NCBI RefSeq assembly: GCF_051175385.1
Contig: NZ_CP195106.1
Coordinates: 1,054,001-1,118,000 of the forward strand
Reading direction: 5' to 3'
Source: Tundrisphaera lichenicola
GTDB taxonomy: Bacteria; Planctomycetota; Planctomycetia; Isosphaerales; Isosphaeraceae
Length of the DNA: 64,000 nt
The translations under genes were made by a program, and so were the position numbers. The notes under the pieces are model-generated. The model was given only the letters and a program-made list of their open reading frames with translations, ran no database searches and was not told the DNA's origin. Every line of letters begins with the position of its first letter. The stretch's first letter is position 1. This document shows, piece by piece, positions 46,901-49,727 of this stretch.

Positions 46901-48191
46901 GCTCGAGCCGGCCGAACGGCGGATCGGCCACCGCGAAGCTTCTCTCGAAGACCGCCAGCGGCCGACCGGCGCGGTCGGTCAAGCCCTCGACGTGAATTCG
47001 GTACGAGGATGGCGACAGGATCCCGCCGTCGATCAGCAGCCGGACCGAAGAAGTCCCAGCCTCGGGGACGATGCTCGGCGTCACCGCGATGGTCGCGTCG
47101 TCCGCCGTATCGAGCTTTCCATCGGGGCCGGCCGAGATCAGCCGGTAATTGGACGAGCGCGTCAGCGAGGCCAGCGCCATGTCCTCGCTGAAATTCAGGA
47201 CGATCGAACCGATCGGATCGGTGACGGTCGCACCCTGTGCCGGCAGCGATGTCCCGGTGATCGTCGGGGCGTTGAGATCGGTCAGATCCGCCGAAATCAG
47301 ATAGGACGCATCGAAACCGGCGTCCGCCCCGTCGGCGGCCCCGAGGCTGACGGCGGCATAAAACGTGTCGTCTGCGATCGCCTTGAAGACGGCATGATTG
47401 GCACCATCGGCCTCGGCGACGATCTCGCCCGTGGAACCCTTGATGATTCGCACGTGCGGGGTGAGCGTCCCACCGACCGGGATGGTGAGCGAGACATCGA
47501 TCGATTCGCCCGCTCTCAGACTCCCGAGGCGGAAATAGTCGTCGTCATCGGGGGTGAGGATCAGGCCCGATGCCTTACCTGCGGCATGCCCCTGGGCGGC
47601 CGGCTTCAGGTCGATCAGGCTCGCGTTGCTCGGGTAGTCGTTGATCTCCGACTCGGTCCGGAACCCTCGGGCCATGTCGATCCGAAATTGGTATTCGGGA
47701 AGTTGATAGCCATAATAAGTTTCGGCCTTGACCAGATATCGACCGTCGGCCGGGATGATCACGTTGGAGACGGAGGGGTTCGCTTCGCCGAAGCTGTACT
47801 CGCTGGCGGCGGCGAGGGAATTGCCCGAGGCGTCTTGAAGCTCCAGAGAGAGCGAGTTGCCGTACTGGCCGCCCAGCCCGATGAGCGAAACGAGATCGCC
47901 CGACCTGGCGTCGAAGCTCCAGAAGTCGAGATCATCGTCCGGGTCGATCGCCCCGGTCGCGACCGAGGAGAACAGGCCGCTCCCGACCGGGTCCTGGGTC
48001 AGATCCAGGGGTGTGGCCTGGATGGGGAGGTTGTTGGGCTCCTTCTCGACCACGTGCGACATCAGGATGATCGGTTCGAGCCGTTCGAGTTCGGGCATCC
48101 AGAGCATCTTCGCCGCCCGCCCGGGCCTGGCTCGACGCTTCGCGGCGGACGGCGCGCGCATCTTCTTCCGCGAACGGCTATTGACGGCCAT
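19917..48191 (-). CDS. Giant 9,424-aa modular surface protein (PPC, CARDB, putative-Ig, propeller, lipase-like)
   Basis: One uninterrupted frame; the ATG at 48191 has GGAG 8 nt upstream. After a basic N-terminus comes a LEPR-XLL-like motif (ELERLEPIILMS, about residues 35-46). Modules by approximate residue: six PPC/Ig-like (Big_5) units of about 360 aa, 46-2150; sixteen CARDB modules, 2150-4220; a PPC-like and IPT/TIG part, 4220-4420; an uncharacterised region with DUF11-like stretches, to about 5000; propeller 1, 5085-5350; nine putative-Ig modules, 5570-6440; an RHS/YD-like segment, 6640-6885; a dockerin, 7023-7080 (GDVNGDLKVDGLDAQLLNSA); Big_2-like, 7175-7350; propeller 2 of the YVTN type, 7715-8140; an alpha/beta-hydrolase-like domain, 8345 onward, with Ser8463 in FIGHSRGTV. 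A hydrophobic stretch (SASIAGLFMAGVLGLNL) lies near the C-terminus. It is probably secreted or cell-surface anchored, for adhesion or polymer handling (inference). Confidence 0.88.
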   Translation of the reverse strand: MAVNSRSRKKMRAPSAAKRRARPGRAAKMLWMPELERLEPIILMSHVVEKEPNNLPIQATPLDLTQDPVGSGLFSSVATGAIDPDDDLDFWSFDARSGDLVSLIGLGGQYGNSLSLELQDASGNSLAAASEYSFGEANPSVSNVIIPADGRYLVKAETYYGYQLPEYQFRIDMARGFRTESEINDYPSNASLIDLKPAAQGHAAGKASGLILTPDDDDYFRLGSLRAGESIDVSLTIPVGGTLTPHVRIIKGSTGEIVAEADGANHAVFKAIADDTFYAAVSLGAADGADAGFDASYLISADLTDLNAPTITGTSLPAQGATVTDPIGSIVLNFSEDMALASLTRSSNYRLISAGPDGKLDTADDATIAVTPSIVPEAGTSSVRLLIDGGILSPSSYRIHVEGLTDRAGRPLAVFERSFAVADPPFGRLERPGNDTRSGATRLPVSESPKGGGFFTAIGLGALTSEDVDYWSFDAEAGDRISVLLEPQSSDPFGYSYLSVSLENAQGFYQTNGSAYGGIGGFHQYSITAPGTYYLRVEGSSDSYRLRLDQARPAQGADVERSYNVDQSSATPINSFVARPGFLQSSMAGSLLYASSPVDLFRFATPSLGGSVSINLAFPSNSLLTTADVKLSLFRPGEATPFQSSSTGALTFNATDPITYIQVEGLANFGLRAQYLLRLLVNDSVAPMLVSSTLPAEGTTATGLAGFSLTFSKAMSLESLNATSAIEVRSAGTDDVFGTADDVLFPLKDAGITSPASTVTYSLAGPLKTGHYRVTVPASLTDLAGNPLAARLVREFRIAGQPDFVTEVEPNDSQATATPLPLVSGPAGVALAAGRGALDDPAGVDYWSFAGVAGQALNFATENPGNPQASGLYYQLDSPNGSFLSSFTAYNGQNQGSFRLTASGTYSIRVSQYYGYTGEYRLRVLLTDSPVQVEGISTPGFALAPDPATKTLNASVAGAITAAGQQDAYPLGGLDVGQSIQLTLAKPASSGLSAVMTILRDGLAVATSTAGAASLSFTTTDAGSYSVSIADQGGNPGLLAVYRLGIRVADPVAPRLLATSLPAEAGTTSAYLASFSITFSEPIDPASIAGASLTRAGADDAFGTADDVNVPMTLRSYDGSTTATLAVAAALPAGRYRLDVGAGVTDRVGNPLAAAFARTFRVTSLAGFVNEVEPNDSQATATPLPLVSGPAGVALAAGRGALDDPAGVDYWSFAGVAGQALNFATENPGNPQASGLYYQLDSPNGSFLSSFTAYNGQNQGSFRLTASGTYSIRVSQYYGYTGEYRLRVLLTDSPVQVEGISTPGFALAPDPATKTLNASVAGAITAAGQQDAYPLGGLDVGQSIQLTLAKPASSGLSAVMTILRDGLAVATSTAGAASLSFTTTDAGSYSVSIADQGGNPGLLAVYRLGIRVADPVAPRLLATSLPAEAGTTSAYLASFSITFSEPIDPASIAGASLTRAGADDAFGTADDVNVPMTLRSYDGSTTATLAVAAALPAGRYRLDVGAGVTDRVGNPLAAAFARTFRVTSLAGFVNEVEPNDSQATATPLPLVSGPAGVALAAGRGALDDPAGVDYWSFAGVAGQALNFATENPGNPQASGLQYEIYGPNGTYLDSFESYNGQNRGSFELPASGTYIIAVSQYYGYTGEYRLRVLLGDAPIVSGGTFSLTPDPSTKTLSARVADAISSLGDQNSYDLGQLTASQVITLNFSKPSLSGLIPVMTLIRDGVAVASSNAGDTTFSYTIPAGGGGAYSLTVEDSGGATNLLSAYLLGIKITDQIAPRVVDLDLPAEGGSSTGLISSLTIHFSEMMDGDTLTSALELRGIGADGVFGNADDLIFPLVLNDSDVTSYQFSIEGGPLPPGRYRLSVATGATDQVGNPLASAFSRTFQIAELPGYASEVEPNNTSQQATPFVLAEVLTGLFTGAVRGSLGDSAGVDYWSFTGVAGQALNFATENPGNPQASGLYYQIYSPSGFAIGTYFSYNGQNQGSLVLPSDGTYSIRVSQYYGYTGEYRMTLTAATPPLQLASETGDSLSSAFRVKLTTFGTSQLGSVVGAISRAGDLDYFNLGTIDAGQTVRLAIRQPSGSVFLPSISLYDAANGYLVEDLGQVPFDDLLSVRIPYRGVFYAVVWGRDSSGGLRDLYALDVQVGPSGPATVPNLQVTGVVPPTATNLKSGGVVRFTYTVRNSGLLATQVNAWSDRAVLSLNNVLGDSDDVPIGLFRHTGVLNVDGSYTATIDATLPDGIDGDYYLIIAADALNEVNEFFDERDNSRSSSTTFHVTRSPYPDLVVDSVGASGADAGGLVPISWQTANRGTLAASGGYQERVTVTDKVGNYVVYDQIFDVSTDLAVGATRIGGASVQLTLGRVYTVRITTDSGDRFFEYGAGSHAAAESNNTKTLEFTAQRLADSDLVVTTFAAPTGLLIGNPAQASLSWTVKNQGESTGAVTRWTDRVVLSRDGVFGNDDDVTVAEFDHQGALAAGASYTENRQVTLPGNLSGDYSLFVATDVTNAVVEGSNESNNVSTSRAIEVAPSPFADLIVNTVTAPSNARSGKPITLTWRVKNQGIAAANPTSWTDRVVLSSDDVLDSGDLELALVTHAGGLAVGASYDGSTTITLPEGISGQYHVFVMTDSANLVGEYRYEANNTGRTVDAFQITLIPPDLHVATVTNPALGQEGQVVRIGWTVKNDGTGSADGSWEDRVYASAGGTLAGATLLASVRHSGPLNVSASYSASADVTLPALADGSYTILVVTDAAGEVFEDLDEGNNTTSSSTLLVIGHPDLAAQIASRPDTAVVGTPITVRWSVNNAGTASALAPWVDRLYLSTDATLDAQDSLLIERSRSTDLATGGSYEVQATVSLPSIDLSGTYYLIIRTDAGDRILENGSEANNVGSTSLRIAKAPYADLTVSNVVAPTLTVGDPARITVDWTVTNRGTGTGTSTSWTDTIIASTDQIVGNGDDRVVARIPHTGALAVGGSYSRSENFRLPAGFLFHGFLYVKADVDNEVDEFDFEGNNADRAPGVFDVTPKPYADLVIPSVTAGPDASSGRPVHVSWTVTNRGIGLTDVPDWFDAVYLSTQADGSSAQYLGTFSHQGHLSVGASYTREVDVTLPEGISGTYYLVVSTSGPYEFIYTNNNSKVSNPFGVTLTPPPDLTVADIVAPLQAVSGTKIDVTWSVRNLGPGAALGSWSDAIELRTTDGSQVIPLGSFSYNSGLEAGKSYSRSEQFTLPSNIQGVYRVYVRTNSSNSLYEHGASGNNLVADDATIQVTLAPHPDLQVTSITAPDRVQAGGTIAVEFTVKNQGTVATTTPRWTDYVYLSLDDKISGDDVLIGYFENGAALGAGEAYVTRTASLVVSKRIRGSAFVIVQTDGGNGVDEFPNDGNNTIVRPVFVEPLPPSDLVIGPGDVVAPNQAFNGSSIDVRYTVTNLGANTTDQDVWTDTLWLMPDKKEPRARRFNPFKEGGILLSSSTHYGGLAVGAKYETSARVSLPETITDENGVQVALSGQWYITPWADAYDVVLEDTFSNVLNSDDPNETDNNNYKARPITILVLPPPDLVVSVVQPQAGAVGGSTFNVSWTVKNQGAGATLQDSWYDELYLSDKPTLDAPGAKQWRLTDYPGIVHTGALGPDQSYSAQASFALTPEIAGLFVLVRTGLGAWEGPYANNNTTAGLTSVVPLAPANLRVESITVPQGNFSGEKAVISWTVVNDGAAAWDGTRYWTDQVFISPDPEFIADRAIGLGSFVQGNSPALAAGGRYTRTEEVTLPRGIGGEYFIHIITDVNAALSANFGINGASRQYFTTHGYEDPSNNLSTKPIPVVYREPDLKVTNLSVPNTTPKSGQTIRVGWTVSNIGTRDTRENSWVDRVYLSLDPSLDFGDQLLGGSSYGSPGGAVLAIGESYNRSIDVALPDGIQGSFYILVFVDSNLDGSLPPADPYLRYEYSGAEFRTMARVQEFQDEGNNVTSSSLPITLTPPPDLRVSQVVVPTQVIAGQSFDLSYTVINSGPGDTPALQSSWDDYIYLSRDAFLDLQADRYMGAVAHQGGLASGASYTISQTLRVPRDLSGPFYVFVITDPPQYRARGQVFELDKEGNNATPSPQPMIINLPPPSDLQVGEISIPATGRSGEPVSIEWSVANLGKNPAEGSWTDAVYLSEDATWDIGDTPLGRVVHSGTLATGESYSSTLTVNLPPARPGQYRVIVRPDILNEVFEGPDEANNRTASPSVLRVTVEELQLDVPLALTLSSGQEKLYQVTVDQGRTLRIALDSSAIGAANELFIRYGDVPTGIVYDASYEGPLAPDQVAVIPRTQPGVYYILVRGHSEPSAATPTTILAQLVPLAITSVTPDAGGDSRWVTTTIRGAQFDPQAIVKLVRPGFAEYEPSSYQVIDSTRIIATFDLRDAPHGLYDVKVINPGGESAIIPYRYLVETALEPEVRVGLGGPRILAPGATGTYGFSLENLTNVDQPYVYFQFGVPELGVNPHLNLRYLDFFNNLRGQPDLGGLDNLPWASLESTVNTTGEDLAPGFAYDLYSQGYAGLTFNAQTYPGLAALLEKDPDFLKQFADTPEEIAFQFHILAAATPMTRAEFVAFQRQEAEKLRIQVLADSTASQGLSVLASDATTWADLYLAALEDAGILRPEDQAPPIRQDPKLVSLVATLASGMLLGPAGDQIVSDGNLLTFWEQVRRWYGNDPSITAPGAGNDPTIVPAPSRDGYDLHQSAGTAFEAFNIYVPFGDITFERDIPKPPPPDFAQFFNLPGSSTRNVSITGPTGQGPQQFIPVGQALPYTISFENPTTAASAAGEVRIVQKLDDNLDPRSFRLGDIRIGDIQVHIPSGRGIFQGDFNFAKSKGFILRVSAGLDVFSNTATWLLQAIDPETGEVIQDPAKGLLPPNNAQGLGSGFVGFSIKPVEGVATGTKIRSTARVLFNNAPPQDTDEIVSTIDGLAPSTTLKVSTLGAGSSDLLVSWSPTDDVGGSGVKHVTVYVSEDGGDYKIWLRQTSLTSGVYAAQTGHTYRFLALATDLAGNREQPGAGVQAPDDGSSVSLGGLPSVPETTEEDLGPVAEPSPSPSTNPLFIEAQEAIPSAPSPNRPSEFAQVLRPFAGQSFATGIAQSHANIGPMAIVSLPDRSVIVSGGAGRNQLYRLTAAGGTVGTPLASLDFPIFDLALDSFGGLWATTGGGPLLRLDPATGAVLGQYGDGLTQALAIESATGKIYVSSGKGIEIFDPVSLTFAHFSDVRVGNLAFAPDGTLWGATWPSRGSVVRFDHRGRPERMLSFDTPVDSIAFGQKGSLLDGLLFVSNNAGAQPGSGGDLVMVDLATLKTITIGRNGTRGDIVRTTADGRILLSQSHQVDVLSPAIAPRVAATNPAPDAVVATPLGSITVTFDSDMFAGPATDATSVLNPDQYMLAGEISGVIKIRGVAYDRATRTVALSVESLAPDRYTLKVAATVQGTNGLALADPYEVHFSAISDFTALVKVRLGNTRADAAAGTISYDVTVTNTSTYDLIGPFVLRLDGLSPSDAQLRNARYNLDDKTYWLDLSDAAIGGTLRPGQTTAARTLTIYNPTGNRLSFKPALLAMPYPNQAPVFDSSPITTASAGVGYRYQAAAHDPDGVGLGFLLIQGPAGMTVDAKTGLLSWAPTTSSPSLASVILHVYDTRGGRGSQEFTINVTGTNAPPTLAAIGPVVTITEGQKLEVPVQAEDPEGDPLISWAENLPPGAVYDSTRKSLSWTPGFNAAGTYEDVRLVVSDGLHQVSRSFTILVSPANQAPNLIRPADRTIREGDPVRFTIRAEDPEGDPLVYSSSLLPGGATLDPFTGLFEWTPLFIQHGEYDIPIQVSDGVSTTAKTIHLTVLNVNAAPEFDDLSRWEVQEGQALVFRSFAFDPDNPTFVIQDRLANGDLSPLDDMAPTVTYSASGLPDGATFDPMTATFSWLPGYTQAGTFVVIFTATDDGDGTGTPITVRTSATITVKNTNRPPVITAIENLSLDRGDQFSLTVQATDPDGDPIRLEATGLPGYPIPNFASFQDNGDGTATFVFKPGPGDRGNHTITVFVTDDGNQDGAWAVHTSETSFVVSVISPNDPPRLDYIGNTVAVVGQTLHLPLSAFDFDEDALTFTATGLPTGASIVPSTIYGQAEIVWTPTAAGAVTVTVRVTDSGNGDASQSLSAQRTFRLVARATNAAPVLAAIGSKTINEGQTLSFSLSATDPDGDTPTYRVASLPAGASFDPATGQFSWTPNLFQAGTYAGLVFSATDGNLADAETITVTVANLNQAPTIVPLAPQSGREGVPLQFTLSSGDIDGDLLLYSLVSPLPTGAKFDARTGQFTWTPGFEQSGNYVLTFKVRDPDGLTASADVRLAIDNVNRGPSLSVSNHQVALGELLDFTLVATDPDWNTTFRYTAEGLPQGATLDPSNGHFLWRPGPGQAGDAFVKFTASDGEAAVSKTVVLRAAIVPEPPVVAVELTPSFPVVPGQKVLIHAIAGGLAEIAGLRVTIDGLPVILDSQGRAEIIAGSPGRRIIEAIATDADGFEGRAISVLKVRDPADDLAPVVSFSSTLTNARLVAATNLVGSVADLNLDSWTLELAPLGSDSFLRLAAGSSTLSGGTLAQLDPATLTDGWYRLRLTATDISGRTSRAEIQVEAFSASKPTRFSQQETDLIVNLDGLSVALVRDYDSLTTDRTGAFGPGWRLATVDYDLTTSVPATGRETLGVYEPFRVGSRVYLTLPDGRRLGFTFAPTKQQVSGLTYYTPAFKADAGNPYTLTSPGARLTLSGDRLYDLLTARPYNPASKEFAGSPYQLTAPDGTVSRLDATGQLLERVQPDGRTLIVRDSGIVGPNGSTIQFVRDAAGRISTIIAPDGTRLAYDYDDLGRLASARNTQSGHASRYGYESGGLGRLTLAVTPTASTSKVVVYGPSATAILPLQGNLGGTGQYLAAPASGNLAAGKIDRYALGLRPSERLATASERVLIAVEIRAATGSNFQPALPRIAGLTPLSQNTTASTTFALFLVDREGLFQLDVAGATAAASGAYSLSVSVVGDVNGDLKVDGLDAQLLNSAFGKSAGQPGYLIAADTDRDGTITTADVQNLASNLGFAANLPPTINPAALLTHVDLAVSTSLETLATDPEDDPIYFRIVTSEHGTATLGADGLTVTFTPTPGYSGPASFQVVADDGWGYSPTQTIQINVSAAPLIRLDFSSRMPRLDSGESTKLQIIGDFADQEGVPLSASYVTFTSSDGAVASVSASGVILATGDGAAVIIVSAKGIQAATAVGIGTPTDFSKRLLQIFGLDVYPHAVSLPESGIRRILAGIFDPTEGLEAPDQGTIYYTGNTKVATVSADGVIHAVGVGQTTVTVINGFAEFLIPVKVESPRVGPVVLGTEGGVISASDGAILQVPSGALGTPTTIGITPMTAGQLPFALPDFMDFAAAYNLNLGDVPLGQPVQLAFRVPVGTPVGTIIYLYRADSITGPNGSSLPVWIESETAVVGEDGFARTTSPPYTGLLRTGVIAAMRAKGIVRQVRATVEFILGNPVDAALIAIETLANGVGVGAYLNEYYGFTISAVVGFRPMKLVEVPLAGRSNRYYDMPILVNDAAINTYTARVLNDPPDKRLPILRSVSLDHPNGQDPYLEIEGDYFTDSNAVNDTVLVSFIMGEQDTDLNDSYGKPFIEVRGARDATVTVAMADLTPGSLRVKVPDTIILGLSKILVTRVIKDRSGTILERRVSNRLEVPAEGGMAFVAERSKGSVAIIDLRSDDPTDPTDDVTTDHPEDYKIAREVYFNGFSTPRMIAATADNTRAYITDRAGGRILVLDAIAQQPVKQYLLDKNQPVGPNEIAFEIFLPPGAVPSHLALDRSDRRLYVTDEILGAIYVIDTDPASIDFHKRIATIPVTGAKFGLQGVALSSDDRFLFAAVPNRRDLYSNANPSDKGSIVVFDLDPKSANYWKFLLAKSYPEAATSRIEVDQLPYGLTSTPVPDRMLFTNFVGPESKGVGVLMRTGDKWVFSHSIHLALGSINDAFDVDSAREIVMTPDGAYAFVLGYTIPSNTGFTYVDGVGLVGGTPSRNHGMRYEQGKYHAGSTIGIIYNPLNLPASQIRNPLPGVTGPKLVAATRPLPAAFPLGLDVSPDGKFLFVTQNVPTARGNGALFVYSIDAIFEELATSVDKSPIPTPSDPVDGKSNLLDRFAINDVFDGNVGTGIGNLNIDVRAAYRVDPNSPQYNYGFENYWKGQEPIAIGGGIGGVAVQSASFIRLVGPFPSTPDSTPEFTWKPIGASGVISKIFVSVFPAGSGLFPSDFDGEDGNPNRIVNGVTLPEDVFTYTLPDDRRLTAGQTYYWGIEATDQYGRFTRVSGSFATDPIKLSGPFKEVTVITHGFQLDPFGNSTSPPWAKSLGQYIVDAAGGGGVFLYEKSTGHWLDATKRGKVPGDFRGQALVLIPDWSVESDISDSGFSEAAADAFFAAFVALDQELGGTLLASPLHFIGHSRGTVVNSEIIQRLGTYFPSKTEIQMTTLDPHDFEQKSLNVPVDQLLNIAQTAAGILQLFPPTAPVAVRVYDSLKTLRDLVKKAGVKIDPISYADFKDPNVMVWNNIAYADNFYQTQGNDGLSIQEKYTFTPNGRDIPGAVNTELDGRAGFTREDFEVSLFAGLLNFPFGWGGTHSRVWQWYAGTANLSTEYVPGDSSNPLFRREADANSNLFVDLLNAFIKVQSITSGGLTSASLYSPFKDFDPNNPNPWYQPEGQSIADSTWEGILQGWASSNLGGGSDQWTTPQNPTSVSFDNTETAKDIVAVPTVFNGNFESGVLYRSNKIDELYRSNRFPFSYEVPGWSFHGGGGFSLLNDKIDVTAALILPTSVDSWAKTVLFSYLDTKLDQFVKFFKDDLNSYKPGDLGLTADEFVLWKRYRQNFIDASLKQVAKFDLDTIKKFVEKDPTLKEVLWKENNYSLLLSGESVLKTLFSTVGSPFLVDFARQINLAQLNKVTHNRMYFPTDKDSISFDVFATLLVNPNTKIRVYIGDDLIQTVDLEASFFTNLKRSVTIPSHYRGTVNTLTFEVVEPEIKLGTFFSLAQIFLLDNIALTHSQPLAPTPSSPNFAAIGSPSTSVPLSLLGPNTSNRWTSAGVDAMGIGRLGSTWLSGIDLHGNQTGLAGSGQTLVNSEAAGFVWFFNANPDFGSGFLPVEIPGGLTSPSGSPTSGQVGLSTVITNGLGLNFSLGDLESASQTNAINTSSVHSGIRLIPDQFLAKAPILPVQNGVRTVRDGYNRLDVVSGDDSLVIVAGAVNEVELSSAIASTVTKGSSLIASRMLGVHTHANLREERSLLMRPAQGKTDRDWESGVRVSLDRQASMPSLSHGEAPAEADAQVVIPTLHGDDLSASIAGLFMAGVLGLNLSSSLDDFVGSRATDDDPETSEREKPSPVKLPKKFGSVRCGRPGLSSKVLSKCHLQRGRLF
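28870..31480 (-). repeat. Array of nine putative-Ig (He_PIG/cadherin-like) modules in the giant protein
   Basis: About residues 5570-6440. Each module of roughly 85-110 aa begins with N-x-A/P-P (NQAP, NAPP, NAAP, NRPP, NDPP) followed by an EGQ-type turn, then DPDGD or DPEGD, and ends with a W-TP-(6)-G-(2-3) pattern and SDG. The acidic DxDGD loops suggest calcium-dependent rigidity, as in cadherin-like domains. The copies are diverged at nucleotide level. Confidence 0.8.
35530..41740 (-). repeat. Array of sixteen CARDB modules in the giant protein
   Basis: About residues 2150-4220, with a spacing of roughly 130 aa. Each begins PDL.V or PYADL.V, then V.WTV.N.G, W.D..YLS, LG...H.G.LA.G.SYT, LP.G..G.Y and ends with E....NN. 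CARDB is an adhesion-type bacterial extracellular module. The copies are diverged enough that nucleotide repeats are not obvious. Confidence 0.85.
43399..45774 (-). repeat. Exact tandem duplication, 1,092-bp period, 2.2 copies, inside the giant gene
   Basis: 43399-44490 and 44491-45582 appear identical, and a third partial copy (45583-45774, 192 bp) matches until a single-base divergence at 45775. The period is 364 codons, so the frame is kept. Each unit holds one PPC module (EVEPNDSQATATPLPLV), a linker domain and one Big_5-like domain (FSITFSEPIDPASIAGASLT). Neighbouring related units outside this block are clearly diverged. The identity implies a recent duplication or gene conversion. Confidence 0.9.
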
Positions 48192-48443
48192 CGGAAATCT
48201 CCATCATGGATGCTAATGCTTTTGGTGGTCTGGCCCGGATCGGTTGCGAGAGGACCCGTAGCCCGGTTCGGGCGGGTACCTCGCCGCGATGTCGAAATCG
48301 TGGAGATCGAGCGGCGTGGGCACCCTCGGCCTGAAGGCCGGAGGACCCCGCCTCGCCCGGAGCTCAAGGGAGCCGCGATCGATCGATCCGTCCACAGGCG
48401 GTCGCCCGGACGGGTTCGCTCGGGGCTGACGCGTCAGGTCTGC

Positions 48444-49109
48444 TCAACGGCGATATCGTCTCGCCAAACCGATCAGACCTACCGAGAGCAGGGCCAGGCT
48501 CGACGGCTCCGGCACGGCGAAGTTCGCCCCGGCATACACGTTGTCCACGCTGACCGAGGACTCCGAGAGGGAACCGCCACCCACGAGTCGAAAGAGGATA
48601 CGGGCCATCTCACCGCCGAGGGCCGAGACGTCGACGCTGATCTTCACGGGCAGTGAATCGCCCGATGGCGAGACACTGACGCCGAGGGCGGCCATGCCCT
48701 GGGTCGTGCTGCTGTCGAGATCGCGCGTATAGAAGGAGTCGGTGAACGCGTCGACGGTGGTGACCAGCGAAGCGAGTGTGCCCGGGTCCAGTAACGAGGC
48801 ACCGAAGCCGGAGGGGGGGAAATCATCCTCCGTCCCGACCCCAATCAGCTCGAAACTGAGGGTCTGGAGCCCCACCGGAATCATGAAGTCTTGATAGAGC
48901 GTTACTTCCGAAACCGTCGGCGATTCGCTCAGGACGGCCACACCACCGATGACCGATACCGAGTCCGAAACGGTCACCGTCCAACCGGCGAGCCCGCTCG
49001 AAAAATCTCCGTTAACCAGCAACCCGGCCTGGGAAGCGCTAGTCGACGCCATCCAGACCATGAAAGCAACGAGGCAGGAACGCGACAATGCTCGGGGGGG
49101 GAAGAGCAT
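48444..49109 (-). CDS. PEP-CTERM sorting-signal protein
   Basis: A 221-aa secreted protein. The signal peptide is near residues 1-28 (RSCLVAFMVWMASTSASQA). The mature domain starts GLLVNGDFSSGLAGWTV, a common opening of planctomycete and cyanobacterial PEP-CTERM beta-sandwich proteins, and includes VSVDNVYAGANF near the end. The C-terminus is a classical PEP-CTERM tripartite signal: VPEPSSLALLSVGLIGLARR, then YRR. It would be recognised by an exosortase (EpsH-type), cleaved and displayed or released; no exosortase gene is in this window. AGGAG lies about 12 nt before the ATG. It precedes the giant gene on the same strand with a gap of about 250 bp, so it may share regulation. Specific function unknown. 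Confidence 0.88.
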   Translation of the reverse strand: MLFPPRALSRSCLVAFMVWMASTSASQAGLLVNGDFSSGLAGWTVTVSDSVSVIGGVAVLSESPTVSEVTLYQDFMIPVGLQTLSFELIGVGTEDDFPPSGFGASLLDPGTLASLVTTVDAFTDSFYTRDLDSSTTQGMAALGVSVSPSGDSLPVKISVDVSALGGEMARILFRLVGGGSLSESSVSVDNVYAGANFAVPEPSSLALLSVGLIGLARRYRR

Positions 49110-49727
49110 GTGGGTGTTTCTCCTGTCAGACGATTTCGAGGCGCGAGAGGGACGTACTTCCGGTCAAAGACCGCACACATCGGTTAACGGCTACGATTCG
49201 ACGTAAATTCGTCGTCATCGACGATCAGTCTTGTTTGGAGATCGAAACCTCTCAACGTTTCCGAGGATTCGGGGCCACAATTCGCATCGATCAAGCCCAG
49301 AAGCGAGATATTAGGTTGTCCTGGAGCCGATTGAAAGGGGCCGATCGATCGAGGACAATGAATCCGTTCTCGAATCCAACCCAAGTTAATCAGAGGATTG
49401 CGGTAATGGCCAATGTAATTCTTTCCGAACTTCCCATTTCCGATCTCCCATCGAGATGAGAACGGCCAGTCATGTTGAAAAAATAAAACACCGCTTTAAT
49501 AGGTCTCATTTTTTGGCGGCACGATGACCTCAAGGCTTTGGCCCGGAGACTTGCAACTTTGGTCAACCGCAGGTTGTTTGGTGAGGTCGTCAGGCCGTGA
49601 TGTGGTCACTCACTCCTCGAAGACGGTAGATTCGCGAGGTTGAGAGCGAGCCGTCGGATCCTTATGATGAGCGGCTCGACCGATGTCCCCGGGCGACCCT
49701 GGTCTCGAAGAGGTGAGCATCACGGCG
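49110..49727. other. Intergenic region between PEP-CTERM gene and membrane protein gene
   Basis: About 600 bp, somewhat more AT-rich than its surroundings, with no recognisable coding sequence or RNA. It must hold the divergent promoters. A TTGAAA at 49475-49480 followed by an A/T-rich stretch (AAATAAAACACCGCTTTAAT) is the best plus-strand candidate, but the match is weak. Confidence 0.4.

Noticed and set aside
48192..48443. Small genes or an RNA between the giant gene and the PEP-CTERM gene
   Set aside because: Open frames there are shadows without RBS or motifs. Only a short 12-bp palindrome (CTGACGCGTCAG at 48426-48437) stands out, too short to interpret.
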